Source: Ferruginibacter sp.
GTDB taxonomy: Bacteria; Bacteroidota; Bacteroidia; Chitinophagales; Chitinophagaceae
NCBI GenBank assembly: GCA_019638485.1
Contig: JAHBTP010000001.1
Coordinates: 434,001-498,000, forward strand
Direction of reading: 5' to 3'
DNA: 64,000 nucleotides
The notes under the pieces were generated by a model, which ran no database searches, had not been told where the DNA came from, and saw nothing but the letters and a program-made list of their open reading frames with translations. Below are positions 33,165 through 44,083 of this stretch, piece by piece (position 1 is the first letter of the stretch; each line of letters starts with the position of its first letter). The position numbers were made by a program, and so were the translations under genes.

Positions 33165-33473
33165 ATGAACATCGACAAAATGGAATTTGTGGCGTGGATG
33201 GAACGCATAATGGACAGGCTCGACATTCTCGGCAACCACATAGACGACTTACAAAAGAAACGCAACAGTATAGACGGCGAAGAATTACTGGATAATCAGG
33301 ATTTATTGCAAATGCTGAAAATCAGTAACCGTTCCCTGCAACGGTATCGCTCCATCGGCAAGCTCCCTTACTATACCATTAGTGGCAAATTGTATTACAA
33401 ACTATCCGATGTGCACCAGTTCATCAGGGAAAGTTTTAACCCGCCTTTGCCCAAACTGGATGCCAATAAGTGA
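33165..33473 (+). CDS. Small helix-turn-helix (HTH_17) protein
   Basis: A 102-residue protein of the same layout: N-terminal helix (WMERIMDRLDILGNHIDDLQ), then winged HTH LLDNQDLLQMLKISNRSLQRYRSIGKLPYYTISGKLYYKLSDVHQFI. It corresponds in position to Xis2d of CTnDOT. Its stop lies inside the start of the GCC-decamer array that belongs to the next operon. Confidence 0.82.
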   Translation: MNIDKMEFVAWMERIMDRLDILGNHIDDLQKKRNSIDGEELLDNQDLLQMLKISNRSLQRYRSIGKLPYYTISGKLYYKLSDVHQFIRESFNPPLPKLDANK

Positions 33474-33531
33474 CAAACACTGCCTTTGACTGCCACATAG
33501 TGCAATGCGGTGCAGGCTTCCTTTACATTCG
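33472..33531 (+). promoter_or_regulatory. Phased GCC-decamer promoter A (DUF3945 - topoisomerase operon)
   Basis: Decamers GACAAACACT (33472), GCCTTTGACT (33482), GCCACATAGT (33492), GCAATGCGGT (33502) and one weaker copy follow with strict 10-bp period. The -7-like box TACATTCG is at 33524-33531, i.e. 22 bp after the GCCACATAGT unit, the same spacing as at five other sites. Confidence 0.7.
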
Positions 33532-33558
33532 ACAGTGAATTTTTAAAATTTTCAGATT

Positions 33559-35037
33559 ATGAGCGAAGAAACAACTAATAAACAGGATATGCCCGAACAG
33601 CTATCGGACATATTACTCGTACTGGATAAAGAAAAAATGAAAATCCAGGCAGTGAAGAGTATCGACGAAAAAGGGAAAATGGAAACCGTTGACCCTACTA
33701 AGGAAAACCAAAGCCAGTTTATGCGTGTGGACAAAAGCGGCGATTTCTTTTCCAACTTCTTTTCTAATTTTTTCAGCCAGTTAAAGAACCCTACAAACTT
33801 TACTTTCTTCAAAGTACCCGCCCCTATTGCTGCTGAAAAAGCACAGGAATTACAAAAGCACGTGGATAAGCCCAGTCCCGACGGCGACAAAGTGCTGAAA
33901 GAACTCGAAGTAAAGGCAGAACCGCAACAGGATAAAAAACAAGAAAATCAAAATAATATGGCAACAGCACAAACAACAACGGAAGCGAGCGAATATCGCT
34001 ACAAGCCGGAGCAGATTGATTGGGACACAATGAAAAACCTCGGATTAAGCAAAGAGTATCTTGAAAAAAGAAACCTGCTTGACCCTCTATTAAGAGGTTA
34101 CAAAACCAATGAACTCTTACCGATAGGTATTAACCTCGGCGGTTCTATTCTGCGCACGGATGCCCGTTTGTCTTTACAGCAAGCGGAAGATGGCAATGTT
34201 ATCGTGGCAATACACGGTATCAAAAAAGAGCCTAACCTCCATTTTGAGTTTTTCGGTCACAAGTTTACGGACGAAGACAAGAAAAACCTGCTTGAAACGG
34301 GCAATATGGGGCGTGTAGTCAATTTGGTAAATTCTAAAACAGGCGAACTGATGCCGTCTATTATCAGCATTGACAGGCTTACAAATGATGTGGTGGCATT
34401 GCGAACTGACTTCATAAAAATACCTGATGAGTTAAAAGGTGTGAAACTGAATGACGAGCAAAAGCAAACCTTAATGGAAGGCAAACCGCTTTATCTGGAA
34501 GGTATGATTTCTACCAAAGGCACAGAGTTTTCTGCAACGGTACAGTTTAATGCGGACAAACGATATGTGGAGTTCCTGTTTGACAGAAGCAATAACCATC
34601 AGCAGGCGCAAACCAACCAACAAAACAATCAACAGGGCAATCAGCAGAATAATCAGCAAAGCCAACCGCAGGAAGCTCCAAAAACTTTCAGGGGCAAAGA
34701 ACTGGATGATGAGCAGTACAACAAGTTCAAAGCCGGGCAAACCATATATGTGGAACTGAAAGATAGAAAAGACCAACCCTATAAGGGTTATATCACTTTC
34801 GACAAAGATACCGGAAAGACCAACTTTGAATTTCCCGGTCAGTATAAAGCACGGGTAGAAACTGCCGAAGCCCATAAAACACAGACTGCCGTTAATTCAG
34901 AGGGCAAAACCAACGAAGCAACTAAGAACATCAAAGAGCCTTTGAAGTCCGGGCAACAAAGACCGAAAAATGAAAAGCAGCAGGAACAACAGGAAAAGCC
35001 TGAAACTCCTGCAAAATCCAAAGGCAGAAAAATGTAA
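33559..35037 (+). CDS. DUF4099/DUF3945 domain protein (ICE core; orf3-like)
   Basis: A 492-residue protein. An N-terminal acidic segment is followed by a linker and then DUF4099 (PEQIDWDTMKNLGLSKEYLEKRNLLDPLLRGYKTNEL, ~150-185) and repeated DUF3945 modules (GHKFTDEDKKNLLETGNMGRVV; LNDEQKQTLMEGKPLYLEGM; ELDDEQYNKFKAGQTIYVEL). A Gln/Asn-rich stretch (~350-378) and a charged Lys/Gln tail look disordered. The family is found only in Bacteroidota ICEs and in CTnDOT sits between xis2d and exc. Its molecular role is unknown. It begins a transcript with the topoisomerase gene 6 bp downstream. Confidence 0.87.
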   Translation: MSEETTNKQDMPEQLSDILLVLDKEKMKIQAVKSIDEKGKMETVDPTKENQSQFMRVDKSGDFFSNFFSNFFSQLKNPTNFTFFKVPAPIAAEKAQELQKHVDKPSPDGDKVLKELEVKAEPQQDKKQENQNNMATAQTTTEASEYRYKPEQIDWDTMKNLGLSKEYLEKRNLLDPLLRGYKTNELLPIGINLGGSILRTDARLSLQQAEDGNVIVAIHGIKKEPNLHFEFFGHKFTDEDKKNLLETGNMGRVVNLVNSKTGELMPSIISIDRLTNDVVALRTDFIKIPDELKGVKLNDEQKQTLMEGKPLYLEGMISTKGTEFSATVQFNADKRYVEFLFDRSNNHQQAQTNQQNNQQGNQQNNQQSQPQEAPKTFRGKELDDEQYNKFKAGQTIYVELKDRKDQPYKGYITFDKDTGKTNFEFPGQYKARVETAEAHKTQTAVNSEGKTNEATKNIKEPLKSGQQRPKNEKQQEQQEKPETPAKSKGRKM

Positions 35038-35043
35038 TACAGT

Positions 35044-37137
35044 ATGAAAACAATTATTGCAGAAAAACCAAGCGTAGCAAGGGAGATAGCCGGCTTGTTG
35101 GGAGCATCTGAAAAAAAGGACGGCTACCTGACAGGTAACGGCTATTTTGTTACGTGGGCATTCGGTCATTTAATAGGACTGGGAATGCCCGAAGATTACG
35201 GGATTTCGGGATTTGACAAAGCCGCTTTGCCTATATTACCTAACCCCTTTTTATTGACCGTTCGCAAGGTCAAAAAAGATAAAGGCTATACTGCTGATAC
35301 TGGCGCATTAAAGCAACTGAAAGTAATCAAAGAATTGTTCAATAAAAGCGATAGCATTATCGTTGCGACCGATGCAGGTCGTGAGGGCGAACTCATTTTC
35401 AGGTACATTTATGAATACCTGAAATGCAACAAGCCGTTTGAACGCCTTTGGATTAGTTCGCTTACAGAAAAGGCAATTAAGCAGGGCTTTGACAACCTGA
35501 AAAACGGGGCAGCATTTGACGGATTATATCAGGCTGCACAAGGCAGGAGCCGTGCCGATTGGCTTGTAGGCATCAACGCTACACAGGCGTTGAGCATTGC
35601 CGCAGGCAATGGTATTTATTCGCTCGGAAGAGTGCAAACTCCGACATTAGCTTTGATATGCAAACGTTATCTCGAAAACAAAAATTTCTCTGTAAAGAAA
35701 TACTGGCAGATACAATTGCTACATCACAAAGCACAGGTTGATTTCAAAAGCATTTCCGTTACCAAGTGGGATGAAAAGCATCTTGCTGATGATACACTGA
35801 AAGCCATTCAGCGAAGTGAAATTGCAACCGTTACATCGGTAGAAACTAAAAGCGTTACAGAACAACCGCCTTTACTTTTTGATTTGACGGGTTTGCAAAA
35901 GGAAGCCAACAAAAGACTGAAATTATCCGCTGAAGCAACGCTCAATATTGCGCAAAGCCTGTACGAAAAGAAATTTATCACTTATCCCCGTACCGGAAGC
36001 AAATACATACCTGAAGATATGTGGGCAGAAATTCCCAACCTTGTGCGGGCATTGCAGAACCGTGAAGATTGCAAACAAGCCCTTAGCAAAATCAAATGGG
36101 GACGGTTCAATAAACGTATCGTGAATGACCTCCGTGTAACGGACCATCACGGTTTATTGATTACCGACAAAGTGCCGTCTGTGTTGAACGCAGATGAAGA
36201 TAAGATTTACAATATGATTGCACTTCGCCTGCTCGAAGCCATATCACAAGCCTGTGTCAAAGAAATAACCGATGTATCATTGCAGGTGTTGCACTATGAT
36301 TTTACAGCAAAAGGCTGTAAAATTCAGGAAGCGGGTTGGCGTTCCATCAAAGGAAGTTTTACCGATGATGGCGAAGAGCCAGTACAGGAACTACCCGAAC
36401 TGACTAAAGGCGACGAACTCAAAATAAAGGAAGCTGCCGTTTTGGAAAAGCAAACCAAACCGCCAGTGCTTTATACAGAAGCCGGGCTTTTATCGGCTAT
36501 GGAAACCGCCGGAAAAGAAATTGAAAACGAGGAAGAACGGAAAGCCTTAAAAAATATTGGTATTGGTACTCCTGCAACAAGAGCCGCCATTATCGAAACC
36601 TTGTTTACCCGTAATTATATCCAAAGGGATAAGCGTTCCTTAATACCTACTGAAAAAGGATTGCAGGTGTACGGGCTTGTTAAAGAACGCAAGATTGCAG
36701 ATGTAGCTATGACCGCAGAATGGGAACTGGCATTGCAGAAAATTGAAAACAACGAAGCGGATGCCGGAACATTTCAAAAAGAAATGGAAACCTATGCAAA
36801 ATCTATTACCAATGAACTGCTGCAAACTTCTATTGCAAATACTAATCAGCCGAAATTGACCTGCCCTAAATGCAAAAGTCAGCAACTCATCATTCGTGAT
36901 AAGATTGTGAAATGTGCTGATGAGGCTTGTAACTGGGTGCAGTTCCGTACCGTCTGCGGGGTACAAATCAGTATCGAAAATATAGTAAGCCTTGTCAATA
37001 AAGGTAAAACGGCTTTAATCAAAGGAATGACAAGCAAAGCCGGAAAGAAATTCGATGCTTACATCGTGCTGAAAGAAAATGCAGAAACCTCCTTTGAGTT
37101 TGAAAAAAACAAAAGCAATAAGCGTAATGGAAAATAA
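35044..37137 (+). CDS. topB: DNA topoisomerase III (Exc-like)
   Basis: 697 residues of type IA topoisomerase. The Toprim domain starts MKTIIAEKPSVARE (Glu7) and holds the metal motif DAGREGELIFR (~110-120). The catalytic tyrosine is Tyr314 in FITYPRTGSKY. After the toroid (~480-590: LYTEAGLLSAME, GIGTPATRAAIIETL) comes a C-terminal zinc-ribbon-like segment (CPKC...CADEACNW). The equivalent CTnDOT protein, Exc, has topoisomerase activity and helps excision, although its activity is not essential in vitro. Its last 11 bp overlap the ORF6N gene. Confidence 0.95.
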   Translation: MKTIIAEKPSVAREIAGLLGASEKKDGYLTGNGYFVTWAFGHLIGLGMPEDYGISGFDKAALPILPNPFLLTVRKVKKDKGYTADTGALKQLKVIKELFNKSDSIIVATDAGREGELIFRYIYEYLKCNKPFERLWISSLTEKAIKQGFDNLKNGAAFDGLYQAAQGRSRADWLVGINATQALSIAAGNGIYSLGRVQTPTLALICKRYLENKNFSVKKYWQIQLLHHKAQVDFKSISVTKWDEKHLADDTLKAIQRSEIATVTSVETKSVTEQPPLLFDLTGLQKEANKRLKLSAEATLNIAQSLYEKKFITYPRTGSKYIPEDMWAEIPNLVRALQNREDCKQALSKIKWGRFNKRIVNDLRVTDHHGLLITDKVPSVLNADEDKIYNMIALRLLEAISQACVKEITDVSLQVLHYDFTAKGCKIQEAGWRSIKGSFTDDGEEPVQELPELTKGDELKIKEAAVLEKQTKPPVLYTEAGLLSAMETAGKEIENEEERKALKNIGIGTPATRAAIIETLFTRNYIQRDKRSLIPTEKGLQVYGLVKERKIADVAMTAEWELALQKIENNEADAGTFQKEMETYAKSITNELLQTSIANTNQPKLTCPKCKSQQLIIRDKIVKCADEACNWVQFRTVCGVQISIENIVSLVNKGKTALIKGMTSKAGKKFDAYIVLKENAETSFEFEKNKSNKRNGK

Positions 37138-38008
37138 ATCGTCTATTGTACCCAAAGAAATAAGGAACCTGATTTATACTATTCGGGGCAAACAAGTGAT
37201 GTTGGATAGCGACCTTGCTTCCTTGTATCAGGTGGAAACAAAGAACCTCAACAAAGCCGTAAAACGGAATATCGAGCGTTTTCCTGCTTCGTTCTGCTTT
37301 CAACTGACTGAAAAGGAAGTTGAAAACTTGAGGTTCCAAATTGGAACCTCAAGTTTAAATTACGGCGGCAGACGTTATTTACCCTATGTTTTTACCGAAC
37401 AGGGGGTTGCAATGGCATCTGCCATACTCCGTTCCGATATAGCGGTAAAAATGAGCGTTCAAATAATGGAAGCCTTTGTAGAAATGCGGCGTATGCTCAT
37501 TAGCAATGCTTCTTTGTTTCATCGGTTAGATAATATTGAATTGAGGCAACTGGAAGCCGACCAAAAATTTGAAGAGATTTTTAAGGCTTTGGAAAGCGAC
37601 AAGCTGCACAGCGAAAAAGGTATCTTTTACAACGGACAGGTTTTTGATGCCTATACTTTTGTTTCCGATATTATCCGTAAAGCCGGAAGTTCCATTATCC
37701 TGCTTGACAATTATGTGGATGATACGGTGCTTACTTTATTGGGTAAGCGCAATGATAATGTAACTGCCACTATCCTTACCAAAAGCATCAGTAACCAGTT
37801 ACGGTTAGATTTACAACGCTACAACAGCCAATATCCTGCAATAGATATTGAGATTTTCTCCGATGCCCACGACCGTTTTTTGATTATTGACAATACAGAG
37901 CTTTACCATATCGGGGCATCACTCAAAGACCTGGGCAAAAAATGGTTTGCCTTTTCTCGAATGGATATTGAAGTCGGCAGGATGCTCCAAATCCTTAACA
38001 AGCCATAA
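37127..38008 (+). CDS. ORF6N domain protein with C-terminal PLD-like domain
   Basis: About 293 residues from ATG 37127, which overlaps the topoisomerase stop and so suggests translational coupling. The N-terminal ORF6N/KilA-like DNA-binding domain is clear: LIYTIRGKQVMLDSDLASLYQVETKNLNKAVKRN, then FPASFCFQLTEKE and YVFTEQGVAMASAILRS. The C-terminal half (FYNGQVFDAYTFVSDIIRKAGSSIILLDNYVDDTVL...DAHDRFLIIDNTELYHIGASLKDLG) resembles a single phospholipase D-like HKD module in degenerate form. The family occurs in phages and ICEs as antirepressor-like regulators. Its function here is unknown. Confidence 0.85.
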   Translation: MENKSSIVPKEIRNLIYTIRGKQVMLDSDLASLYQVETKNLNKAVKRNIERFPASFCFQLTEKEVENLRFQIGTSSLNYGGRRYLPYVFTEQGVAMASAILRSDIAVKMSVQIMEAFVEMRRMLISNASLFHRLDNIELRQLEADQKFEEIFKALESDKLHSEKGIFYNGQVFDAYTFVSDIIRKAGSSIILLDNYVDDTVLTLLGKRNDNVTATILTKSISNQLRLDLQRYNSQYPAIDIEIFSDAHDRFLIIDNTELYHIGASLKDLGKKWFAFSRMDIEVGRMLQILNKP

Positions 38009-38013
38009 AAATG

Positions 38014-38040
38014 AACCTCTGAATTTTTCAGAGGTTTTTT
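38014..38040 (+). terminator. Terminator after the DUF3945 - topB - ORF6N operon
   Basis: AACCTCTGAA (38014-38023) pairs with TTCAGAGGTT (38027-38036), followed by a T run. Confidence 0.88.
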
Positions 38041-38052
38041 ATTGTCCATTAC

Positions 38053-38122
38053 GCCAAATACCGCCTCTCAACGCCAAACCCTGCAACATTCACAAAGGCA
38101 TTTGCTTCCGCTTATAATTTTA
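38053..38122 (+). promoter_or_regulatory. Phased GCC-decamer promoter B (DUF1896 - helicase operon)
   Basis: GCCAAATACC (38053), GCCTCTCAAC (38063), GCCAAACCCT (38073), GCAACATTCA (38083), 10-bp period. The -7-like box TAATTTTA is at 38115-38122, 22 bp after the last unit. Confidence 0.72.
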
Positions 38123-38154
38123 GGATTTAAGTAAAATTCTAAACAAAATATAGT

Positions 38155-38592
38155 ATGGACGTACAGCAAAAAGACCTATCGTATTTCAGATTACGACTGC
38201 AAGAATTATTAAACAGCAGCTTCCCCGAAAAGGCACACGACCAAAAATTTATAGACCAACGGTCTTCGTGGGCTGCCAACGCTTATGAGGGGGCGTTCCG
38301 GTCGGGAAACGCCGTAGAGCAATGCAATGAAATAGCCAATTACATATTGTTTGAGGGCTTACACTTCTCCAAGTTCGACACGGTTTTTAAAGTGGTATGC
38401 AATGAGTTTGATACCATAATGGCAGATGAGGAACTGCGACCGTTCGCCCTGAAAATGTTTCCTATTTGCGAACCTGTATTTGCAGGCTATGAATTAACTG
38501 ATGATTTCGCCTACGGGTTTGAGTTCGATTTACTCTATACCGAACTGACCGGAACCATCGCAATATGGATTGAGGAAAATGGGCTTCAGTAA
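38155..38592 (+). CDS. DUF1896 family protein
   Basis: A 145-residue acidic helical protein ([16 protein letters not shown], then [44 protein letters not shown]). It is a small Bacteroidota ICE family with no known biochemical role. It overlaps the start of the large methylase-helicase gene by 14 bp, so the two are translated together and may act together. Confidence 0.82.
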   Translation: MDVQQKDLSYFRLRLQELLNSSFPEKAHDQKFIDQRSSWAANAYEGAFRSGNAVEQCNEIANYILFEGLHFSKFDTVFKVVCNEFDTIMADEELRPFALKMFPICEPVFAGYELTDDFAYGFEFDLLYTELTGTIAIWIEENGLQ

Positions 38593-41500
38593 GCGGTTCC
38601 ATCTCCAAAAGAATATTGATGCCCTGCGAATTGTTTTTAAACTGGAAAAGGAGAAACGGCAAGCCACCGTAGGCGAAAGACTGCTAATGATGCAATACAG
38701 CGGATTTGGCGGTCTTAAATTCGTTCTGAACCCTATTGAAAACGAAATAGACATCAATAATTGGAGAAAAACGGAACACGACCTCTTTCCGATTACGCAG
38801 GAACTCCACCAACTACTCAAAGAAAATTCCGAAGACGAAAAGCAGTACCGCAGGTACGTGGATAGTATGAAAAGTTCTGTTTTAACGGCTTTTTATACCC
38901 CGCCAAAGGTCATAGATGCCATTTCATCAGCCTTGCGTGATAGCGGTCTGCATATTAATAAATTCCTCGAACCCTCCGCAGGTATCGGCTCATTTGTACA
39001 GTCCTTTTCGGAAAGTCAAAAAGCAAATGTTACTGCCTATGAAAAAGACTTGCTGACAGGCAAGATTTTAAAGCAGCTCTATCCCGAAAGCAATGTACGT
39101 GTAAGCGGTTTTGAGGAAATTCCCGAAAGGGAACAAAACAGCTATGATGTAGTAGCCAGTAACATTCCTTTTGGCGATACTTCCGTATTCGACCTTTCTT
39201 ATACCCGAAGCAGGGACGATGCAAAAATACAGGCTGCCCGAAGCATACATAATTACTTCTTTCTGAAAGGTGCTGATATGCTCCGTGAGGGTGGTTTGTT
39301 AGTTTATATTACTTCACAAGGCATATTGAACAGTCCTAAAAACGAACCCATACGCAGGGCGTTAATGCAGGATAATAATTTGGTATCGGTTGTAAGATTG
39401 CCTAACAACCTGTTTACAGAATATGCAGGTACGGAAGTCGGCAGCGACCTGATTATCCTGCAAAAAAATACGGCAAAAGAAAATCTGACCGAAAGGGAAG
39501 ATCTGTTTTGCCGAAGCAATCCAACCGAATACAATACACCAGGCAATGCCTTGTTTCAAAACAGTGCAAGGATTGTGCATACAGACTACAAATTAGGTAC
39601 AGACCCATACGGACAGCCTGCCTTAATCTATACGCATAAAAACGGTGTTGATGGGATTGCCAAAGATTTAAAACAAATGCTTTCCGAAGATTTCGGTAAG
39701 CATCTGAATTTGGGTTTATACAAAGGCGAACGGAACGATGAGCCTATTATACAAATCCCGGTTGAACCAAAGGTTATACCTCCGGTAATAGACCCTGTAA
39801 CCATTCGGCAAAAGCTACAACCCGAACCAACTCCGGTTATCCGTCAGGAAATCCCGCAGGAATTGAAGCAACTAAGCATTTTCGACCTGTTTGAAAGTGC
39901 GGGCGAACCTGTTGCCGTAATTGCGTTACCCAAAAGAACAACCCGAAGCACAAGGCAAAGCACCCGAAAAAGCAGAGATACAATAGGTCGCCAAACCGAC
40001 CTGTTCAGTGGTGTATTGCAGCAAACCTATATACCACCAAAAACCAACGGTACTGCTAACGGTACTCCAAAGATAAACGGCAAAAATCAGGAAGCAATTG
40101 GCGACCTGTTTTCTCAAATAAACGGGAATGGCCAGACTGATAAGTCAGCCGTTCCCAGTGCCGTTAATAATGCCATTCCCAAACCTGCTCCGTATAATGG
40201 CGAACTGCAATCTTTCCACCGTAATGATTGCCTTGTTGTAGATAATGGTTGGGTTGGTTATCTGCAAGATGTCGAAAGAAACGAAGAAAAATCATCAGCA
40301 ACCTTTCATCCATTGCAATTACCGACTTTACAAAAAGCAAGAGCCGAAGCCTATATTGCCGTAAGGGATAGTTATATTAACCTCTATCAAAATGAAGCTG
40401 AAAAGCAAACTGAACACAAGGAAGAACGGGAAACGCTGAACCTCCTTTATGATGCCTTTACTAAAAAATACGGCAATCTGAATGCTGCCGACAATGCCAA
40501 GCTCATAAAGACAGACAGCGCAGGCAAGGAAATACCGTATCTGGAACGTATTATCGGGGGCGTAATTCATAAAGCGGATATATTCAGCCGCCCTGTCAGC
40601 TTTTCTATTACCACATTAGCAACCGACAATCCCGAAGAGGCTTTAGCGGCATCGCTGAACAAATACGGAAGCGTGGATTTGGATTTTATGTCCGAAATCA
40701 GCAGCCTGCCTGTCGATACGCTAAAAGAAGCCTTGCACGGGCGGTTGTTCTACAATCCGCTACAACAGGAATATGAAATTGCTGAACGGTGGATTGCAGG
40801 CAACGTTGTTGAGAAAGCCAACGAAGTAAAAACCTATCTCGAAAACAATCCCGATGACAAGGAAGCCAAAGAAAGCCTTACTGCTTTAGAAGAAGCCCGA
40901 CCAAGACGGATTGAATTTGAAGAGTTGGATTTTAACCTCGGCGAACGGTGGATACCTACGGGAATTTATGCCCGGTTTGCTTCGCATTTGTTTGATGCCG
41001 ATGTACTGGTTCATTATTCCGAAAGCTCCGACGACTTTTCCGTAAAGTGTCATCACGGCAATATGCACATTTGGGAAAAATATGCAGTCAAGGCAGAAAG
41101 CCGAACATTTGACGGTATTGCCCTGCTCAAACACGCCCTTGTCAATACCACGCCGGATATTACCAAAAAAGTAATGGTTGGCGACCAAGAGGTCAAAGTA
41201 CGGGATATGGAAGCCATACAAATGGCGAACACCAAGATTGATGAAATCCGTACTGCCTTTACCGATTGGCTTCACGCACAGAATGATGAGTTTAAAAACA
41301 GGCTGACAGACCAATACAATGATACCTTTAACTGTTTTGTTCGCCCGAACTATGACGGCAGTCATCAGGACTTTCCGGGATTAGACCGAAAGGCAGCAGG
41401 TATTGAAGACCTTTATTCAAGCCAAAAGGACACCGTTTGGATGATAAAACTGAACAACGGTGCTATCTGCGACCACGAAGTAGGTGCAGGAAAAACGCTG

Positions 41501-44029
41501 ATAATGTGTACAGCAGCACAGGAAATGAAGCGGTTGGGCTTAGCCCATAAACCAATGATAATTGGGCTGAAAGCGAATATACCTGCCATTGCTGAAGACT
41601 ACCGCAAAGCCTATCCACACGCTAAAATCCTTTATCCAGGTATTGATGATTTTACACCTCAAAAACGCCTGCGGATTTTCGGGGATATTAAAAACAACGA
41701 TTGGGATTGTGTGATACTCACGCACGACCAGTTCGGAATGATACCGCAATCGCCCGAAATACAAAAGGAAATCCTCGAAATAGAATTAGACAGCGTAGAG
41801 CGCAACCTCGATGCCCTGCAATCGCAAGGTAAGGAAGTAACAAGGGGGATGCTTTCGGGTGTAATCAAAAGGAAAGAAAATCTTGAAGTAAAACTGAAAA
41901 CACTCCAACACGATATTGAAAACCGCAAAGATGATATTGTGGACTTCAAAATGATGGGTATAGACCATTTGTTTGTGGATGAAAGCCACCAGTTCAAAAA
42001 CCTGATGTTTAACACCCGTCACACACGGGTAGCCGGACTGGGTAATGTGGACGGGAGCCAAAAGGCACTTAACCTGCTCTTTGCTATCCGCACCATTCAG
42101 GAGCGAACCAATGCGGATATGGGAGCAACTTTTCTTTCGGGTACAACTATCAGCAACTCATTAACGGAATTGTACCTACTATTCAAGTACCTGCGCCCTC
42201 GTGCATTGGAAAAACAAGGCATTCATTCTTTTGATGCGTGGGCAGCTATCTATGCAAGGAAAACGACCGATTATGAATTTTCGGTAGCCAATAATATAGT
42301 CGCTAAAGAGCGTTTCCGCTACTTCATCAAAGTGCCGGAACTGGCGCAGTTCTATTCTGAAATAACAGATTACAGGACGGCAAAGGATATTGGTATTGAC
42401 CGCCCCGAAAAGAATGAGGTATTGTACAATATACCGCCAACGCCCGACCAAGAAGATTTTATCCAAAGCCTGATGCAGTTTGCTAAAACGGGCGATGCTA
42501 CTTTGCTCGGAAGATTACCACTATCGCAAAGGGAAGAAAAAGCAAAGATGCTCATTGCTACGGACTATGCCCGTAAGATGTCGCTTGATATGCGTTTGGT
42601 AAGCGGGATATATGAAGACCATCCCGATAACAAGGCTTCGCATTGTGCGGCAAACATTGCCAAGTATTACAAAGAGTTCAACGCACAGAAAGGAACGCAG
42701 TTCGTGTTTTCCGATTTGGGAACCTACAAGCCCGGCGAATGGAATGTGTACTCCGAAATCAAACGCAAGCTCGTAGAAGACCACGGCATACCTGCAAACG
42801 AAGTGCGGTTTATTCAGGAAGCTAAAAATGATAAGCAGCGTAAAGACCTTATCAATGGAATGAACGAGGGTAAAATCCGGGTGCTGTTCGGTTCTACCAG
42901 TATGTTAGGCACGGGTGTGAATGCACAGAAAAGAGCCGTAGCCGTGCATCATTTAGATACGCCGTGGCGACCGTCAGACCTCGCCCAAAGGGACGGGCGG
43001 GCAATCCGCAAAGGCAATGAGGTTGCCAAATTCTTTGCCGATAACAAAGTAGCTGTGATTATCTACGCCGTAGAAAAATCACTGGATAGCTACAAGTTTA
43101 ACCTGCTGTACAATAAGCAGCTTTTCATCGACCAGTTAAAGACCAACAACCTGACCAAAAGAACGATTGACGAGGGAAGTATGGACGAAAAATCGGGAAT
43201 GAACTTCTCGGAATACGTGGCAATCCTGTCAGGAAATACAGACCTGTTGGATAAAGCCAAACTGGAGAAACAGATTGCCGGACTGGAAAGCGAAAAGCAG
43301 GCGTTCAACCGTTCTAAATCCAGTGCCAAATCTAAGGTGGAGAACTATACGGAAATGCTGCAAAGCACCCAATCCCGCTTGAAGCGGATGAGCACGGACT
43401 GGGAAAACTTACAGCAACGCCTGCAAAAGCGTTCGGACGATACAATCGAAAACCCTGTGCTGTTGGATGGATTGCCGCCGAATGCCAACCCGAAACAAAT
43501 CGGTGCGAAGCTCAACCAGATTGCAGACAAAGCCCACACCGGGGGGCAGTATGATGAAATCGGTACGCTGTATGGTTTTATGCTGTTGGTAAAAACAGAA
43601 CTGACACAGAAAGACAGTGCAAGCCTTGTCGAAAAGACCAACCGTTTCTTTGTCCAGGGCGAGGGCAATATCAAATACACGTTCAATAACGGTGTAATGG
43701 CGAAAGACCCTGAAACCGCCGCAATGAACTTTATTCGGGCTTTGGATAAGCTGCCGGGCTTTATCAAACAGGAAGAGGATAAGATTGCGGAAATCCAAAA
43801 AGACCTGCCCGTGCTTCAGGACGTACTCAACGGTACGTGGGCAAAGGAAAGCCGATTGAGCGAACTCAAAACGGAACTGGCTGCCGTAGAACGGAAGATA
43901 CAGCTATCCATTACACCGGAAACAAAAGCAGATGCTCTGGAGCAGGTAGAAAAGCCTAAAGAAACGTCAACAGTTCAGGACAGCATTGTAAGGACAAAAG
44001 GTATTCATCTGCCTCGTGGCATATTGTAG
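38579..44029 (+). CDS. Giant methyltransferase-helicase fusion protein (DarB/SNF2-like)
   Basis: About 1816 residues from ATG 38579. N-terminal DNA methyltransferase domain: [11 protein letters not shown] and the SAM-binding [11 protein letters not shown] (~130), with SNIPFG (~194) in place of the catalytic NPPF. A long variable linker (~400-560) is Pro/Thr/Arg-rich. Helicase domain: GAGKT (~970), DESH box (~1134), and motif [13 protein letters not shown] (~1470). The final ~300 residues are coiled-coil. This methylase-helicase order is that of phage P1 DarB-like antirestriction proteins and of ICE-borne helicases. In the ICE it probably protects entering DNA or aids transfer; the changed methylase motif may mean it no longer methylates. 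Confidence 0.9.
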   Translation: MGFSKRFHLQKNIDALRIVFKLEKEKRQATVGERLLMMQYSGFGGLKFVLNPIENEIDINNWRKTEHDLFPITQELHQLLKENSEDEKQYRRYVDSMKSSVLTAFYTPPKVIDAISSALRDSGLHINKFLEPSAGIGSFVQSFSESQKANVTAYEKDLLTGKILKQLYPESNVRVSGFEEIPEREQNSYDVVASNIPFGDTSVFDLSYTRSRDDAKIQAARSIHNYFFLKGADMLREGGLLVYITSQGILNSPKNEPIRRALMQDNNLVSVVRLPNNLFTEYAGTEVGSDLIILQKNTAKENLTEREDLFCRSNPTEYNTPGNALFQNSARIVHTDYKLGTDPYGQPALIYTHKNGVDGIAKDLKQMLSEDFGKHLNLGLYKGERNDEPIIQIPVEPKVIPPVIDPVTIRQKLQPEPTPVIRQEIPQELKQLSIFDLFESAGEPVAVIALPKRTTRSTRQSTRKSRDTIGRQTDLFSGVLQQTYIPPKTNGTANGTPKINGKNQEAIGDLFSQINGNGQTDKSAVPSAVNNAIPKPAPYNGELQSFHRNDCLVVDNGWVGYLQDVERNEEKSSATFHPLQLPTLQKARAEAYIAVRDSYINLYQNEAEKQTEHKEERETLNLLYDAFTKKYGNLNAADNAKLIKTDSAGKEIPYLERIIGGVIHKADIFSRPVSFSITTLATDNPEEALAASLNKYGSVDLDFMSEISSLPVDTLKEALHGRLFYNPLQQEYEIAERWIAGNVVEKANEVKTYLENNPDDKEAKESLTALEEARPRRIEFEELDFNLGERWIPTGIYARFASHLFDADVLVHYSESSDDFSVKCHHGNMHIWEKYAVKAESRTFDGIALLKHALVNTTPDITKKVMVGDQEVKVRDMEAIQMANTKIDEIRTAFTDWLHAQNDEFKNRLTDQYNDTFNCFVRPNYDGSHQDFPGLDRKAAGIEDLYSSQKDTVWMIKLNNGAICDHEVGAGKTLIMCTAAQEMKRLGLAHKPMIIGLKANIPAIAEDYRKAYPHAKILYPGIDDFTPQKRLRIFGDIKNNDWDCVILTHDQFGMIPQSPEIQKEILEIELDSVERNLDALQSQGKEVTRGMLSGVIKRKENLEVKLKTLQHDIENRKDDIVDFKMMGIDHLFVDESHQFKNLMFNTRHTRVAGLGNVDGSQKALNLLFAIRTIQERTNADMGATFLSGTTISNSLTELYLLFKYLRPRALEKQGIHSFDAWAAIYARKTTDYEFSVANNIVAKERFRYFIKVPELAQFYSEITDYRTAKDIGIDRPEKNEVLYNIPPTPDQEDFIQSLMQFAKTGDATLLGRLPLSQREEKAKMLIATDYARKMSLDMRLVSGIYEDHPDNKASHCAANIAKYYKEFNAQKGTQFVFSDLGTYKPGEWNVYSEIKRKLVEDHGIPANEVRFIQEAKNDKQRKDLINGMNEGKIRVLFGSTSMLGTGVNAQKRAVAVHHLDTPWRPSDLAQRDGRAIRKGNEVAKFFADNKVAVIIYAVEKSLDSYKFNLLYNKQLFIDQLKTNNLTKRTIDEGSMDEKSGMNFSEYVAILSGNTDLLDKAKLEKQIAGLESEKQAFNRSKSSAKSKVENYTEMLQSTQSRLKRMSTDWENLQQRLQKRSDDTIENPVLLDGLPPNANPKQIGAKLNQIADKAHTGGQYDEIGTLYGFMLLVKTELTQKDSASLVEKTNRFFVQGEGNIKYTFNNGVMAKDPETAAMNFIRALDKLPGFIKQEEDKIAEIQKDLPVLQDVLNGTWAKESRLSELKTELAAVERKIQLSITPETKADALEQVEKPKETSTVQDSIVRTKGIHLPRGIL

Positions 44030-44046
44030 TAACATAGCATATGGGC

Positions 44047-44083
44047 AAAATAAAAGGGAGGTATTAGACCTCCCTTTTATTTT
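44047..44083. terminator. Bidirectional terminator between helicase and mobC
   Basis: A 16-bp perfect stem with five-base loop; arms 44047-44062 and 44068-44083, core AAAAGGGAGGT. Confidence 0.9.
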
